41,006 nt of DNA from DASQFQ01 sp038327685 (GTDB taxonomy: Bacteria > Actinomycetota > Thermoleophilia > Solirubrobacterales > Solirubrobacteraceae): contig JBBQLH010000030.1 of NCBI GenBank assembly GCA_038327685.1, positions 1-41,006 on the forward strand, in the 5' to 3' direction. Below the pieces are notes generated by a model. It was not told where the DNA came from. It saw nothing but the letters and a program-made list of their open reading frames with translations, and searched no databases. Both the position numbers and the translations under genes were made by a program. Shown piece after piece: positions 7,582 to 17,592 of this stretch (positions within the stretch are counted from its first letter, which is position 1; every line of letters starts with the position of its first letter).

Positions 7582-10500
7582 CGTCGACGAGGCGGCGGGT
7601 CACGACGACCCGCTCGACGCCCTCCTCACGCAGATCATCAACGGCTTCTTCGTCCTCACGGACGGGCAGGGCGCGGTCTCCAAGTGGAGCGAGCCGGCTG
7701 AGCTGCTGTTCGGGCTCGGCGCCGCCGAGGTGCTGGGCAAGGGGCTCTTCGACACGCTCGTCGACCACGCCCCGCCCGAGGCCGAGGCCTGGCAGCGCTT
7801 CCTCGAGAACGGCGAGGCACCGCGCACGAGCGCGCTGCAGGCGGTCAGCGCCATCTACGCGGCCGACAAGCGCTCGTTTCCGCTCGAGATGGTCTTCATC
7901 CCGGTCAAGCTCGACGAGGGCTTCGACTTCTCTCTCTTCCTCGAGGACCTCGCCTTCGAGCTGCCCCGCAACCTGATGCTGATGCGCATGCGCCAGCAGC
8001 ACCCCGTGGTGGTGCGCGCGCTGCGCCAGGCCCTCGAGACCGAGCCGCAGCCGTGGGACGGCTGGCGCACGGCGGGCACGCTCGTCGCGTTCCGCCCGAC
8101 GCAGCCGACGCCGTGGGTGGAGGAGGAGCTGGCCGCCCGCGAGGCCGCGCGCGCCGAGGCCGACATCGAGGGCGAGGAGCGCCTCGATCCCGATCCCGGC
8201 ATCCAGGGCGACTCGATCGCCGACCTCGACGACGCCGCCGCGGTGGTCGCGCGCCTGCTGTCCGCGCTGGAGCGCATCGAGGACCTCGAGAAGACCGCCG
8301 CCGATCTGCCCGTCGCGCTCGAGGAGGCCCGCCGCGAGGCGCAGGCCAGCCGCGACCGCGCCGAGGAGGCCGAGCAGAAGGTCAACGAGGCGCGCGAGCA
8401 GCTCGAGCGCGTCCGCGACGAGATGCCTCAGGCCGAGGACCCCGCCGAACGCAAGGAGCTGCTCGCGCGGATCGCCCGCCTCGAGGAGAGCCTCGCCGAG
8501 GAGTCCTCCGCCGCGGGCGAGGAGCTGGTCGAGCGCATCGCCCGCCTCGAGCAGAGTCTCGCCGACGCTGCGGCCCCCGCGCCTGACGACGAGCTGCTGG
8601 AGCGGATCGCCGGTCTCGAGGCGAGCCTGGCCGAGGCTGCGGCCGCCGCTCCCGACGAGGAGCTGCTGGAGCGCATCAGCGGCCTCGAGGCGAGCCTGGC
8701 CGAGGCAGTCGCCTCGGCGCCTGACGACGAGCTGCTGGAGCGGATCACGAGTCTCGAGGCGAGCCTCGCCGAGGCCGCCTCCACCGCGGACGACAAGCTG
8801 CTCGAGCGCATCAGCGGTCTGGAGGCGAGCCTCGCCGAGGCTGCCTCCACCGCCGACGACGAGCTGCTGGAGCGCATCAGCGGTCTCGAGGCCAGCCTGG
8901 CCGAGGCCGCCTCCGGACCCGGCGAGGAGCTGCTCGAGCGGATCGCCGGCCTCGAGGCGAGCCTTGCCGACGAGACCACCGCGCGCGCCGAGCGCGCCGC
9001 CGCCGCCGAGGAGGCCGAGGCTGCGCGAGCCGAGCTCATCCAGCGCATCGAAGATGCCGAGCGCGCCCGCGCCGAGGCCATGGAGGCCGCCGAGGAGCGC
9101 CTCGCCGCCGCGCTCGCCGAAGTCGAGGACCGCTCCGAGAGCGGCCGCGGGGACCTCGCCGGCCGCGTCGAGGGGCTTGAGCGTGCCGGTCTCGAGGCCG
9201 CCGAGGCCGTCCGCGAGGAGCTGCGTGCCGACATCGAGCGCCTGCGCGAGGAGCGCGAGCAGGAGTCCGCCGCCGCCGGCACCCAGATCGAGGAACTGCT
9301 CGAGCGCGTCGAGCGCGAGCGCGAGCGCCACGAGGAGGTCGCCCGCGAGGAGCTCGCGGCCGCGGTCGAGCGCATCGAGCAGGTCCGCCGCGAGGCCGAG
9401 CGCCTGCGCGAGCAGCTCACCGAGGTCCAGGTCGAGAAGGCCGAGGCCGAGGGCCTCTCCGGCGACGACCACCGTCGCCTCGACGCGCTGCAGCGCGAGT
9501 CCGCGGAGGCGCAGGCGCGCCTCGACGCGCTGCGCGAGCTCGCCGACGAGCTGCGCACCGAGACCGCCGGCGCCCGCGAGGAGTCCGCCCAGGTTCGCGC
9601 CGAGCTCGCCGCGCTCGCCGCCGACGAGGGCCAGGCCGGCCGTGACGTCGAGCAGCTGCGCCACGAGAGCGAGGAGCTGCGCTCCGCGCTCGAGGAGATC
9701 CGCCGCGAGCGCGACGAGACGCGCGGCTCCGCGCGCGACGCGCTGACCCAGGTCGCCGAGATCCGCCAGGCCTTCGAGGACCGCGAGTCCGAGTTGGAGG
9801 GGCAGTTCGCCGACGCGCGCAAGGCGTTCGAGGAGCGCGAGGCCGCGCTCGCCTTCGAGGTCACCGAGGCGCGCCGCCAGTCCGCGCAGCTGGACACGAA
9901 CGTGTCGGCCAAGCTCGCCGAGCAGGTCGCCGACGTCCGCAAGATCTTCGAGGAGCGCGAGCGAGGGCTGCCCGAGCAGCTCGCCGAGACCCGCCGCGCG
10001 CTCGAGGAGCACCACGGCGAGGAGTCCGTCCCGGCCGAGGCCGTCGAGCGCGTCGAGCGCCTCGTGCTCGAGGCCCACGAGCAGCTCGAGCTCCTGCGCA
10101 CCGCCGACGCCGCGCTCGACGCGCGCGTCGAGGCCCTGATCGACGGCTCCAAGGCCACCGAGCGCGTCGCGGAGATGCTCGACGAGGCGAGGGCCGAGAT
10201 CGAGGCCGCCCACCGTGCCGACACCGCACTGCAGCAGCGCCTGGCGGCACTCGCCGTCGAGTCCGAGGATTCCGTCCACCGCGCCGAGGAGGCCCGCACC
10301 GAGGCCGCCGCCGCCCGCGCCGAGGCCGCTGAGGTCCGCACCGAGGCCCGCGAGGCGCAGCGCGCCGCGCGAGAGGCCTCCGAGCGCATCGCCGAGGTCG
10401 ACCGCGGCGCCTCCGCCGTGCTCGCCGAGGTCCGCGGGGTGCGCGAGCGCCTCGACTCGGCCGCCACCAGTGCCAAGGCCGCCCAGGAGATCGCCGCCGC

Positions 10501-12202
10501 CACCCGCACCGACGTCGACGAGCTGCGCTCCGGCGTCACGCGCCTCGCCGCGGAGCTCGAGGTCGGGCACGCCGACATCGCCGAGGCCAAGGATGAGGCG
10601 CTCGGCGCCCGCGAGCAGGCCGCAGCCGCGCGCGAGCAGGCGGCCGCCACCGACAAGGCCGTGCACGCCGTCCGTGAGCAGGTCGCCGCCAGCGAGAAGA
10701 CCGTGCTCGCCGCGCGCGAACAGGCCGCTGCCAACCACACGGCCGCGCATGCCGCGCATGAGCAGGCCGCCGCCGCCTACGAGGCCGTGGATGCTGTTCG
10801 TGAACAGGCCATCGCCGCCCGCGACGCCGTGCAGGCCGTGAGCGAGCAGGCCGCGGCCACCAACGAGACCGTGGAGGCGATCCGCGACCAGGCTTTCGCC
10901 ACCGGCGAGGCCGTCGATGCGATCCGCGAGCGCAGCGCCTTCACCGAGGCGGCCGTCGAGGCCGCGCGCGAGCAGGTTCTCGCCGCGGACGCGGCCGTGC
11001 AGGCCGCGCACGAGCAGGCTCAGGCCGCCGACAAGGCCGCGCACGCCGCCCGTGAGGCCGCCGGCCGCGCCGGCGAGGACGCCGCCCGTGCCCGCGACGA
11101 CGCCGAGCGTGCGCTGGAGAAGGCCGCGGCCGTCTCAGACGTCTCGCTCGCCGCGCGCGAGGAGGCCGAGGCCGCCGTCGACACCGCGGCCAGCGCCGCC
11201 GCCGACGTCCGCGCCGAGCTCCGCGATGCGCTCGCCGCCCAGGCCGTCGAGCTGCGCGAGGACATCGACGGCGTCGCGCCGCGCCTCGACGCGCTGGCCG
11301 GCGACGTCGCGAGCGCCATGGAGCGCGCCGAAGCGCTGTCGGGCGAGGCCCGCACCGTGGTCGAGCAGGGCACCGGCGAGCTGCGCGAGGAGCTCGACTC
11401 CGTGCGCGCAACCGCGGCCAGCGCCGCGACGGAGCTCGCCGCCACCCGCGAGGACCTCTCCGCCCTGCGCAAGGAGTCCGCCAAGATCCTCGAAGAGATC
11501 GCGATGTCGCGCCAGCAGGCCCAGGCCGCGATGCAGCGCGCCCAGGCCGGCGACCAGCGCATCGAGGGGCTGAGCTCGGAGCTCACCTTCGCGCTCGCCA
11601 CGCTCGACGAGCTCAAGGCCGGGCTGACCTCCGCCGGCCAGGCCGCGATCATCGCGCGCCGCGAGGCCGAGAGCGCCAAGCGCACCGCCGCCGCCGAGAG
11701 CGAGAAGAACAACGAGCGCGTCTCCGAGGTCTTCCGCGAGATCATCGGCCTTGCCGCGCGCACGGGCGGCTCGGGTGGCAACACCGGCTCGGTCACACGC
11801 CGCGCCGAGCTCGGCAAGCTGCGCGCCAAGCGCGAGAGCGAGATCAAGCCGATCCCGACCCGCGCGCCGCGCCACGGCTTCGACGACGTCACCCAGCCGC
11901 TCGCCGTCCTCAGCCTCCAGGGCAAGTTCTGCGAGCTCAACCCGGCCTTCTCCAAGCTCGTCGGCTACCAGGAGCACGAGTTCCTCAAGGCGGTGTGGCC
12001 GTCCGTGCACGATCGCGCCGTCTACAAGGAGCAGACCGACCAGCTCGCGCTGATGACGACGGGCGAGCTCGAGACGGTCGCGTTCCAGTCGTCCTACATG
12101 CACTCCCAGGGCCTGATGGTCGCCGTCGACGGCGAGCTGAGCCTGGTGCGCGATGACAGCGGCGAGCCCGTCTCGCTGCTGCTCACCGCCAACGAGCGCT
12201 GA
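7547..12202 (+). CDS. Giant PAS / coiled-coil / PAS protein with two kinds of tandem repeat
   Basis: No family name recognised. The 1551-residue cytoplasmic-looking protein (no signal peptide or membrane segment) has a PAS-like domain at about residues 24-150 (ALLTQIINGFFVLTDGQGAV, then EVLGKGLFDTLV). An Ala/Glu/Arg coiled coil of about 1270 residues follows, and a second PAS-like domain at about 1440-1551 (PLAVLSLQGKFCELNPAFS, then LVGYQEHEF). Inside the coil, residues 304-482 are eight copies of a 22-23-residue unit (consensus ELLERISGLEASLAEAASTADD spacing 4-3-4-3-4-4, hendecad-like), and residues 1028-1167 are ten copies of a 14-residue unit (xREQAAAxxxAVxA, two heptads). Such architecture fits a long scaffold, polar-organising or filament-forming protein with sensory ends. 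Its WhiG-type promoter and position before pilB/T/C make a pilus-related role attractive, but this is inference. The frame is intact over 4.6 kb. Confidence 0.88.
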   Translation: MNPIQTPPQSPDVDEAAGHDDPLDALLTQIINGFFVLTDGQGAVSKWSEPAELLFGLGAAEVLGKGLFDTLVDHAPPEAEAWQRFLENGEAPRTSALQAVSAIYAADKRSFPLEMVFIPVKLDEGFDFSLFLEDLAFELPRNLMLMRMRQQHPVVVRALRQALETEPQPWDGWRTAGTLVAFRPTQPTPWVEEELAAREAARAEADIEGEERLDPDPGIQGDSIADLDDAAAVVARLLSALERIEDLEKTAADLPVALEEARREAQASRDRAEEAEQKVNEAREQLERVRDEMPQAEDPAERKELLARIARLEESLAEESSAAGEELVERIARLEQSLADAAAPAPDDELLERIAGLEASLAEAAAAAPDEELLERISGLEASLAEAVASAPDDELLERITSLEASLAEAASTADDKLLERISGLEASLAEAASTADDELLERISGLEASLAEAASGPGEELLERIAGLEASLADETTARAERAAAAEEAEAARAELIQRIEDAERARAEAMEAAEERLAAALAEVEDRSESGRGDLAGRVEGLERAGLEAAEAVREELRADIERLREEREQESAAAGTQIEELLERVERERERHEEVAREELAAAVERIEQVRREAERLREQLTEVQVEKAEAEGLSGDDHRRLDALQRESAEAQARLDALRELADELRTETAGAREESAQVRAELAALAADEGQAGRDVEQLRHESEELRSALEEIRRERDETRGSARDALTQVAEIRQAFEDRESELEGQFADARKAFEEREAALAFEVTEARRQSAQLDTNVSAKLAEQVADVRKIFEERERGLPEQLAETRRALEEHHGEESVPAEAVERVERLVLEAHEQLELLRTADAALDARVEALIDGSKATERVAEMLDEARAEIEAAHRADTALQQRLAALAVESEDSVHRAEEARTEAAAARAEAAEVRTEAREAQRAAREASERIAEVDRGASAVLAEVRGVRERLDSAATSAKAAQEIAAATRTDVDELRSGVTRLAAELEVGHADIAEAKDEALGAREQAAAAREQAAATDKAVHAVREQVAASEKTVLAAREQAAANHTAAHAAHEQAAAAYEAVDAVREQAIAARDAVQAVSEQAAATNETVEAIRDQAFATGEAVDAIRERSAFTEAAVEAAREQVLAADAAVQAAHEQAQAADKAAHAAREAAGRAGEDAARARDDAERALEKAAAVSDVSLAAREEAEAAVDTAASAAADVRAELRDALAAQAVELREDIDGVAPRLDALAGDVASAMERAEALSGEARTVVEQGTGELREELDSVRATAASAATELAATREDLSALRKESAKILEEIAMSRQQAQAAMQRAQAGDQRIEGLSSELTFALATLDELKAGLTSAGQAAIIARREAESAKRTAAAESEKNNERVSEVFREIIGLAARTGGSGGNTGSVTRRAELGKLRAKRESEIKPIPTRAPRHGFDDVTQPLAVLSLQGKFCELNPAFSKLVGYQEHEFLKAVWPSVHDRAVYKEQTDQLALMTTGELETVAFQSSYMHSQGLMVAVDGELSLVRDDSGEPVSLLLTANER
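8456..8992 (+). repeat. Eight tandem 66/69-bp repeats coding a hendecad-type coil
   Basis: The units encode ELLxRIxxLExSLAE followed by 7-8 variable small or acidic residues; three units have 23 codons and five have 22. Hydrophobic positions are spaced 4-3-4-3-4-4, i.e. two 11-residue hendecads per 22, which predicts a straight or right-handed coil segment. Confidence 0.85.
10628..11047 (+). repeat. Ten tandem 42-bp repeats coding a 14-residue, two-heptad unit
   Basis: Each unit reads (A/V/I)(R/H/S)(E/D)(Q/R)..A....A(V/A).A. Examples are VREQVAASEKTVLA, AREQAAANHTAAHA, VREQAIAARDAVQA and IRDQAFATGEAVDA. A half unit precedes the first copy. The very Ala-rich core (Alacoil-like) differs from the hendecad block near the N-terminus. 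Confidence 0.85.
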
Positions 12203-12211
12203 CCACTCAGA

Positions 12212-12241
12212 GCGGGGTCTCGGCGCGTCCGACGGCCCCGC
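12212..12241 (+). terminator. GC-rich hairpin after the coiled-coil gene
   Basis: GCGGGG at 12212-12217 pairs with CCCCGC at 12236-12241, with an inner TCGG/CCGA stem. It lies 10 nt after the stop of the giant gene and 8 nt before the mltG ATG. There is no U-tract, so it may be a terminator, an attenuator or only a structured leader. Confidence 0.4.
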
Positions 12242-12249
12242 CCGCCACA

Positions 12250-13839
12250 ATGCCGGGGCAGCAAGTGCCGCGCCGCCAATCCAAATCCCCTGAGCGCAGT
12301 CCTGAGGAGCGCGCCCGGGCCGCCGCCGAGCGCGCCGCCCGCCGCGGCGAGACCGCCCCACCGCCGGAGACGTTCCTCGGCCGCCGCACGGCTCCCCCGG
12401 AGCCGGAGCCCTCCGAGGACTTCCGCGTCGAGCGGACCCCGGCGCCGGAGCCCGAGCCCGAGCCGATCGCCGTCGAGTCGCAGCCGGAGCCGGAGCCGGA
12501 GCCCGAGCCCGTGGACGGCTCCTGGCTTGAGCCTCCCTCCGCCGCCGAGCTGCACGAGCTCAACGAGCGCGAGCTCGCGATGCCCGACGACCCCTTCGTG
12601 CCCGACCAGCTTGCCGAGGCGCCGCAGGTGACGCAGGAGTTCCACCCCGAGTGGGACGAGGAGGAGCCCGGGCCTCGCCCGCGCCGCACCATCACCGCCG
12701 CGCGCACGCGGCGCGCGCCGCCGCGCGAGCCGAGCGGTCCGCTGCCGCGCGCCACCCGGCGCACCCCGCCGCCGCGGGCCACGCCCCGCCGTCCGGCGGG
12801 CGCGCCGCACGGCCGCGGCGGCCGGCGCATCCTGGCGGTGCTCGCGCTAGCGCTGATCGGCGGCGCGCTGTGGCTGATCAACGCCACCTTCCAGCCCTTC
12901 CACGACGACCCCACGGGGGCCGTCCGGGTCACGATCCGCACCGGCTCGGACGCCGGCCGGATCGGGAAGATCCTCGAGTCGGCCGGGGTGGTCGACTCCG
13001 CGCGGCTGTTCGAGGCCAATGCGACCGTCACGATGCGCCGCGGCAAGCTGCTCCCGGGCAAGTACCAGCTGCCGCTCGGGATGAGCAACGGCGCCGCGAT
13101 CGAGGCGCTGATGCAGGGGCCGAAGGCGCGGGTGGTCAAGACGTTCTCGTTCACGATCCCCGAGGGCCGATCGCGGCGGGAGAACATCCCGCTCGTCAAC
13201 AAGGCGTTCACGGGCGACTACGGCAAGGCCACGGCGGAGCCGCGGGTGCTGCGCCGGGCGCGTGGCCTCGGCGCGCCGCGCAACTCGCGCTCGCTCGAGG
13301 GCTTCCTGTTCCCCGCGACCTACCAGATGATCACCGGGGCGAGCGCGAGCGACCTCGTCCGGCGGCAGCTCGACGCCCTCCGCCAGAACTTCGCCAAGGT
13401 CGACATGCGGGCGGCGCGGCGGCGCAACCTGACCCGCTACGACGTGCTGATCATCGCCTCGATGGTCGAGCGGGAGGCGCAGCTGCCGCGCGAGCGCCCG
13501 CTCATCGCGGCGGTGATGTACAACCGCCTCAAGCAGGGCATCCCGCTCGGCATCGACGCCACCATCCGCTACCAGATCAACAACTGGGAGCGCCCGTTGC
13601 GCGTCTCGGAGCTCAAGCGCGACACCCCCTATAACACGCGCACGCGCCGCGGCCTGCCGCCGACGCCGATCGGCAACCCGGGGATCGCCTCGATCAAGGC
13701 CGCCGCCAACCCGGCGAAGACGAAGTACCTGTTCTTCGTGCGCAAGCCCGGCAAGACCGGCGAGCACGCCTTCTCGAAGACCAACAGCCAGTTCGAGCGC
13801 GACGTCGCGCGCTACCAGGCGTCACGCGGCGGTCCGTGA
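12250..13839 (+). CDS. mltG: Endolytic murein transglycosylase MltG (YceG-like)
   Basis: MltG cleaves nascent glycan strands at the membrane and helps set glycan length during elongation. The 529-residue protein has a long, disordered, Pro/Glu/Arg-rich cytoplasmic N-terminus (about residues 1-193, with PEPEPEPEP runs), one membrane segment (about 196-215, LAVLALALIGGALWLI), and an extracellular YceG domain. Family motifs are visible: EGFLFPATYQM, then IIASMVEREAQL (residues 401-412, containing the catalytic Glu), AVMYNRLKQGIPLGIDATI and TPIGNPGIASIKAA. The cytoplasmic extension is much longer than in E. coli but usual for actinobacteria. ATG 12250 is used; an in-frame GTG at 12265 is an alternative. 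The TGA overlaps the GTG of aroE. Confidence 0.95.
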   Translation: MPGQQVPRRQSKSPERSPEERARAAAERAARRGETAPPPETFLGRRTAPPEPEPSEDFRVERTPAPEPEPEPIAVESQPEPEPEPEPVDGSWLEPPSAAELHELNERELAMPDDPFVPDQLAEAPQVTQEFHPEWDEEEPGPRPRRTITAARTRRAPPREPSGPLPRATRRTPPPRATPRRPAGAPHGRGGRRILAVLALALIGGALWLINATFQPFHDDPTGAVRVTIRTGSDAGRIGKILESAGVVDSARLFEANATVTMRRGKLLPGKYQLPLGMSNGAAIEALMQGPKARVVKTFSFTIPEGRSRRENIPLVNKAFTGDYGKATAEPRVLRRARGLGAPRNSRSLEGFLFPATYQMITGASASDLVRRQLDALRQNFAKVDMRAARRRNLTRYDVLIIASMVEREAQLPRERPLIAAVMYNRLKQGIPLGIDATIRYQINNWERPLRVSELKRDTPYNTRTRRGLPPTPIGNPGIASIKAAANPAKTKYLFFVRKPGKTGEHAFSKTNSQFERDVARYQASRGGP

Positions 13840-14638
13840 CCTACCTCGGCGTGTGCGGGTGGCCGGTGCGCCACTCCCGCTCGCCGGCGATGCACAACGC
13901 GGCGCTGCGGGCGTGCGGGCTCGACGGCTGGGAGTACCTCGCGCTGCCGCTGCCGCCGGAGCTGCTCACGGAGACGGTGCGCGCCCTCCCGGCCGCGGGC
14001 TTCCGCGGGGTCAACGTGACGATCCCGCACAAGGAGGCCGCGCTCGCCCTCGCCGACGACGCCGGCGCCGCCGCGCGGGCGATCGGCGCGGCCAACACGC
14101 TGACGTTCGAGCGCGACGGCGCCATCGTCGCCGACAACACCGACGCGCCCGGCCTGCTCGAAGCGCTGCGGGCGCGGGTCGACCCCGCCGGTCGCAGCGC
14201 GCTCGTGCTCGGCGCGGGCGGGGCCGCCCGCGCTGCCGTGTGGGCGCTCGTCGGCGCCGGGGCACAGGTCGAGGTCTGGAACCGGACGCCGGCGCGTGCC
14301 GGCGCGCTCGCGAGCGAGCTCGGGGCGCGCTCCGTGGAGGTGCCGGGCGCCGCCGAGATCATCGTGAATGCGACCAGCGTGGGGCTCGAGCAGGACGTTG
14401 ACCCGTTCAAGGCGCTTCCGCTCAGGGCCGATACGTTCGAAGCCGGAAGCTGCGTGATCGACCTGGTCTACGGATCTGGCGAGTCGCGGTTCCTCGAGGC
14501 AGCAAGATCGCGAGGGGCACGCGTCATCGACGGACTGGAGATCCTCGTCGCACAAGGCGTTGCGTCGTTTGAACGCTGGACCGGCAAGATGGCTCCCCGC
14601 CAGGCGATGCGCGGAGCCGTCACCCAATCGCCAAGCTA

Positions 14639-14639
<1 letters not shown>
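13836..14639 (+). CDS. aroE: Shikimate dehydrogenase (NADP+)
   Basis: This enzyme reduces 3-dehydroshikimate to shikimate in the chorismate pathway. Over 267 residues it shows the substrate motif GWPVRHSRSPAMHN, the catalytic lysine K66 in NVTIPHK, the catalytic aspartate D103 in ADNTDA, the nucleotide-binding GAGGAARA and the closing motif GLEILVAQG. The start GTG overlaps the mltG stop (GTGA), and the TAA shares one base with the pilB ATG. The last 70 or so codons use many less-GC-rich codons (GGA, TCT, GCA, AGA, CAA, TTT, GAA), unlike the rest of the gene, and contain a WhiG-type promoter at 14407-14434. This suggests that the 3' end doubles as the pilB leader. Confidence 0.96.
14407..14434 (+). 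promoter_or_regulatory. Candidate sigma-28/WhiG-type promoter, copy 3, inside aroE
   Basis: TCAA at 14407-14410, a 16-nt spacer and GCCGATAC at 14427-14434. It would start a transcript about 200 nt ahead of pilB. The site is inside coding sequence, so chance is harder to exclude than for the intergenic copies; the codon shift downstream supports a double role. Confidence 0.45.
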
Positions 14640-16438
<1,799 letters not shown>

Positions 16439-16456
16439 CGCTCGCACCGCAGCCCT

Positions 16457-16483
16457 TCAGGTCGCCGCGCGACCTGCCGATAC
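16457..16483 (+). promoter_or_regulatory. Candidate sigma-28/WhiG-type promoter, copy 4
   Basis: TCAG at 16457-16460, a 15-nt spacer and GCCGATAC at 16476-16483, in the 56-bp gap between pilB and pilT, 11 nt before the pilT ATG. It would let pilT-pilC be transcribed apart from pilB. Confidence 0.6.
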
Positions 16484-16494
16484 ATCGAGCGCCC

Positions 16495-17592
16495 ATGAAC
16501 TTCGACTTCTCAGAAATCCTCATGGAGGTCATCAGACAGAAGGCGTCTGACCTCCACCTCACCTCCGGCTCGCCGCCGATGCTCCGTAAGCGCGGCCAGC
16601 TCGTTCCGATCGAGGGCCTCATGAAGCTGACGCCCACCGACACGCGCGAGATCGTCTACACGATCCTGAACTCGTCGCAGCGCCAGCGCCTGGAGACGGA
16701 TTGGCAGCTCGACTTCGCCTACTCCGTCCCCGGTCACGGCCGCTTCCGCGTCAACGCCTACTTCCAGCGCGGCTCGCTGGGCGCCGCGTTCCGGCTGATC
16801 CCGAACGAGACCGTGCCGATCGAGAAGCTCGGTCTGCCGCAGGTCGTCCGCGGTTTCGCCAACAAGCCACGCGGCATCGTCCTCGTGACCGGGCCGACCG
16901 GCTCGGGCAAGTCGACGACGCTGGCCTCGATCATCAACGAGATCAACGAGACCCGCGACGATCACATCCTCACCATCGAGGACCCGATCGAGTTCCTGCA
17001 CTCGCACAAGAAGTGCATCGTCAACCAGCGCGAGATCGGGACGGACGCACAGTCCTTCGCGATGGGCCTCAAGGCCGCGCTGCGCCAGGACCCGGACGTG
17101 ATCCTCGTCGGAGAGATGCGCGACATGGAGACGATCGCCACCGCGCTGACCGCGGCGGAGACCGGCCACCTCGTCTTCGCGACGCTCCACACCCAGGACG
17201 CGCCGCAGACGGTCGACCGCATCATCGACGTGTTCCCGCCCGCGCAGCAGGGGCAGGTTCGCGCCCAGCTCTCGATCGGCCTCCAGGGCATCGTCACCCA
17301 GACGCTGATCCCGACGGCCGACGGCAACGGGCGCTGCGTCGCCGCCGAGGTGCTCGTGCCGACCCCGGGCGTCCGCAACCTGATCCGCGAGGGCAAGACG
17401 CACCAGATCTACTCGCTCATCCAGACGGGAGCCGCGCACGGCATGCAGACCATGGACGCCTCACTCGCCGGGCTCGTCAAGGCCGGCCACATCACCCTGG
17501 CCATGGCCGAGACCCGCTCCGGCCAGCCGGCCGAGCTCCGCCGTCTGATCGACAACGCCGAGAACATGCCGGCCGTCCCGGTCGCCGCCTGA
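16495..17592 (+). CDS. pilT: Type IV pilus retraction ATPase PilT
   Basis: PilT hexamers depolymerise the pilus for twitching motility. The 365-residue length is typical. Motifs are those of PilT rather than PilB: an N-terminal PAS-like domain with QKASDLHLTSGSPP, Walker A GPTGSGKST (K139), Asp box LTIEDPIEF, Walker B DPDVILVGEMRDMETI, His box FATLHTQDA, and a C-terminal GVRNLIREGK that matches the PilT AIRNLIRE retraction motif. No zinc tetracysteine is present, as expected. ATG 16495 gives the canonical N-terminus and lies 11 nt after a GCCGATAC box. The TGA overlaps the pilC ATG (TGATG). Confidence 0.97.
   Translation: MNFDFSEILMEVIRQKASDLHLTSGSPPMLRKRGQLVPIEGLMKLTPTDTREIVYTILNSSQRQRLETDWQLDFAYSVPGHGRFRVNAYFQRGSLGAAFRLIPNETVPIEKLGLPQVVRGFANKPRGIVLVTGPTGSGKSTTLASIINEINETRDDHILTIEDPIEFLHSHKKCIVNQREIGTDAQSFAMGLKAALRQDPDVILVGEMRDMETIATALTAAETGHLVFATLHTQDAPQTVDRIIDVFPPAQQGQVRAQLSIGLQGIVTQTLIPTADGNGRCVAAEVLVPTPGVRNLIREGKTHQIYSLIQTGAAHGMQTMDASLAGLVKAGHITLAMAETRSGQPAELRRLIDNAENMPAVPVAA

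Noticed and set aside
8456..8992. Regular 66-bp repeats considered as a CRISPR array
   Set aside because: The repeats are in-frame coding sequence of coiled-coil units without unique spacers.
7403..11044. A 1213-codon open frame on the minus strand opposite the giant coiled-coil gene
   Set aside because: It is a mirror of the repetitive GAG/GCC/CTC codons on the plus strand; its translation is Leu/Gly/Ala-rich low-complexity with no domain, while the plus frame has PAS domains and regular coiled-coil periodicity.
14434..14638. A second riboswitch in the aroE 3' end ahead of pilB
   Set aside because: No GEMM hallmark (GACGCAAAGCC) or other known aptamer signature is present, and the segment encodes the conserved AroE C-terminus.
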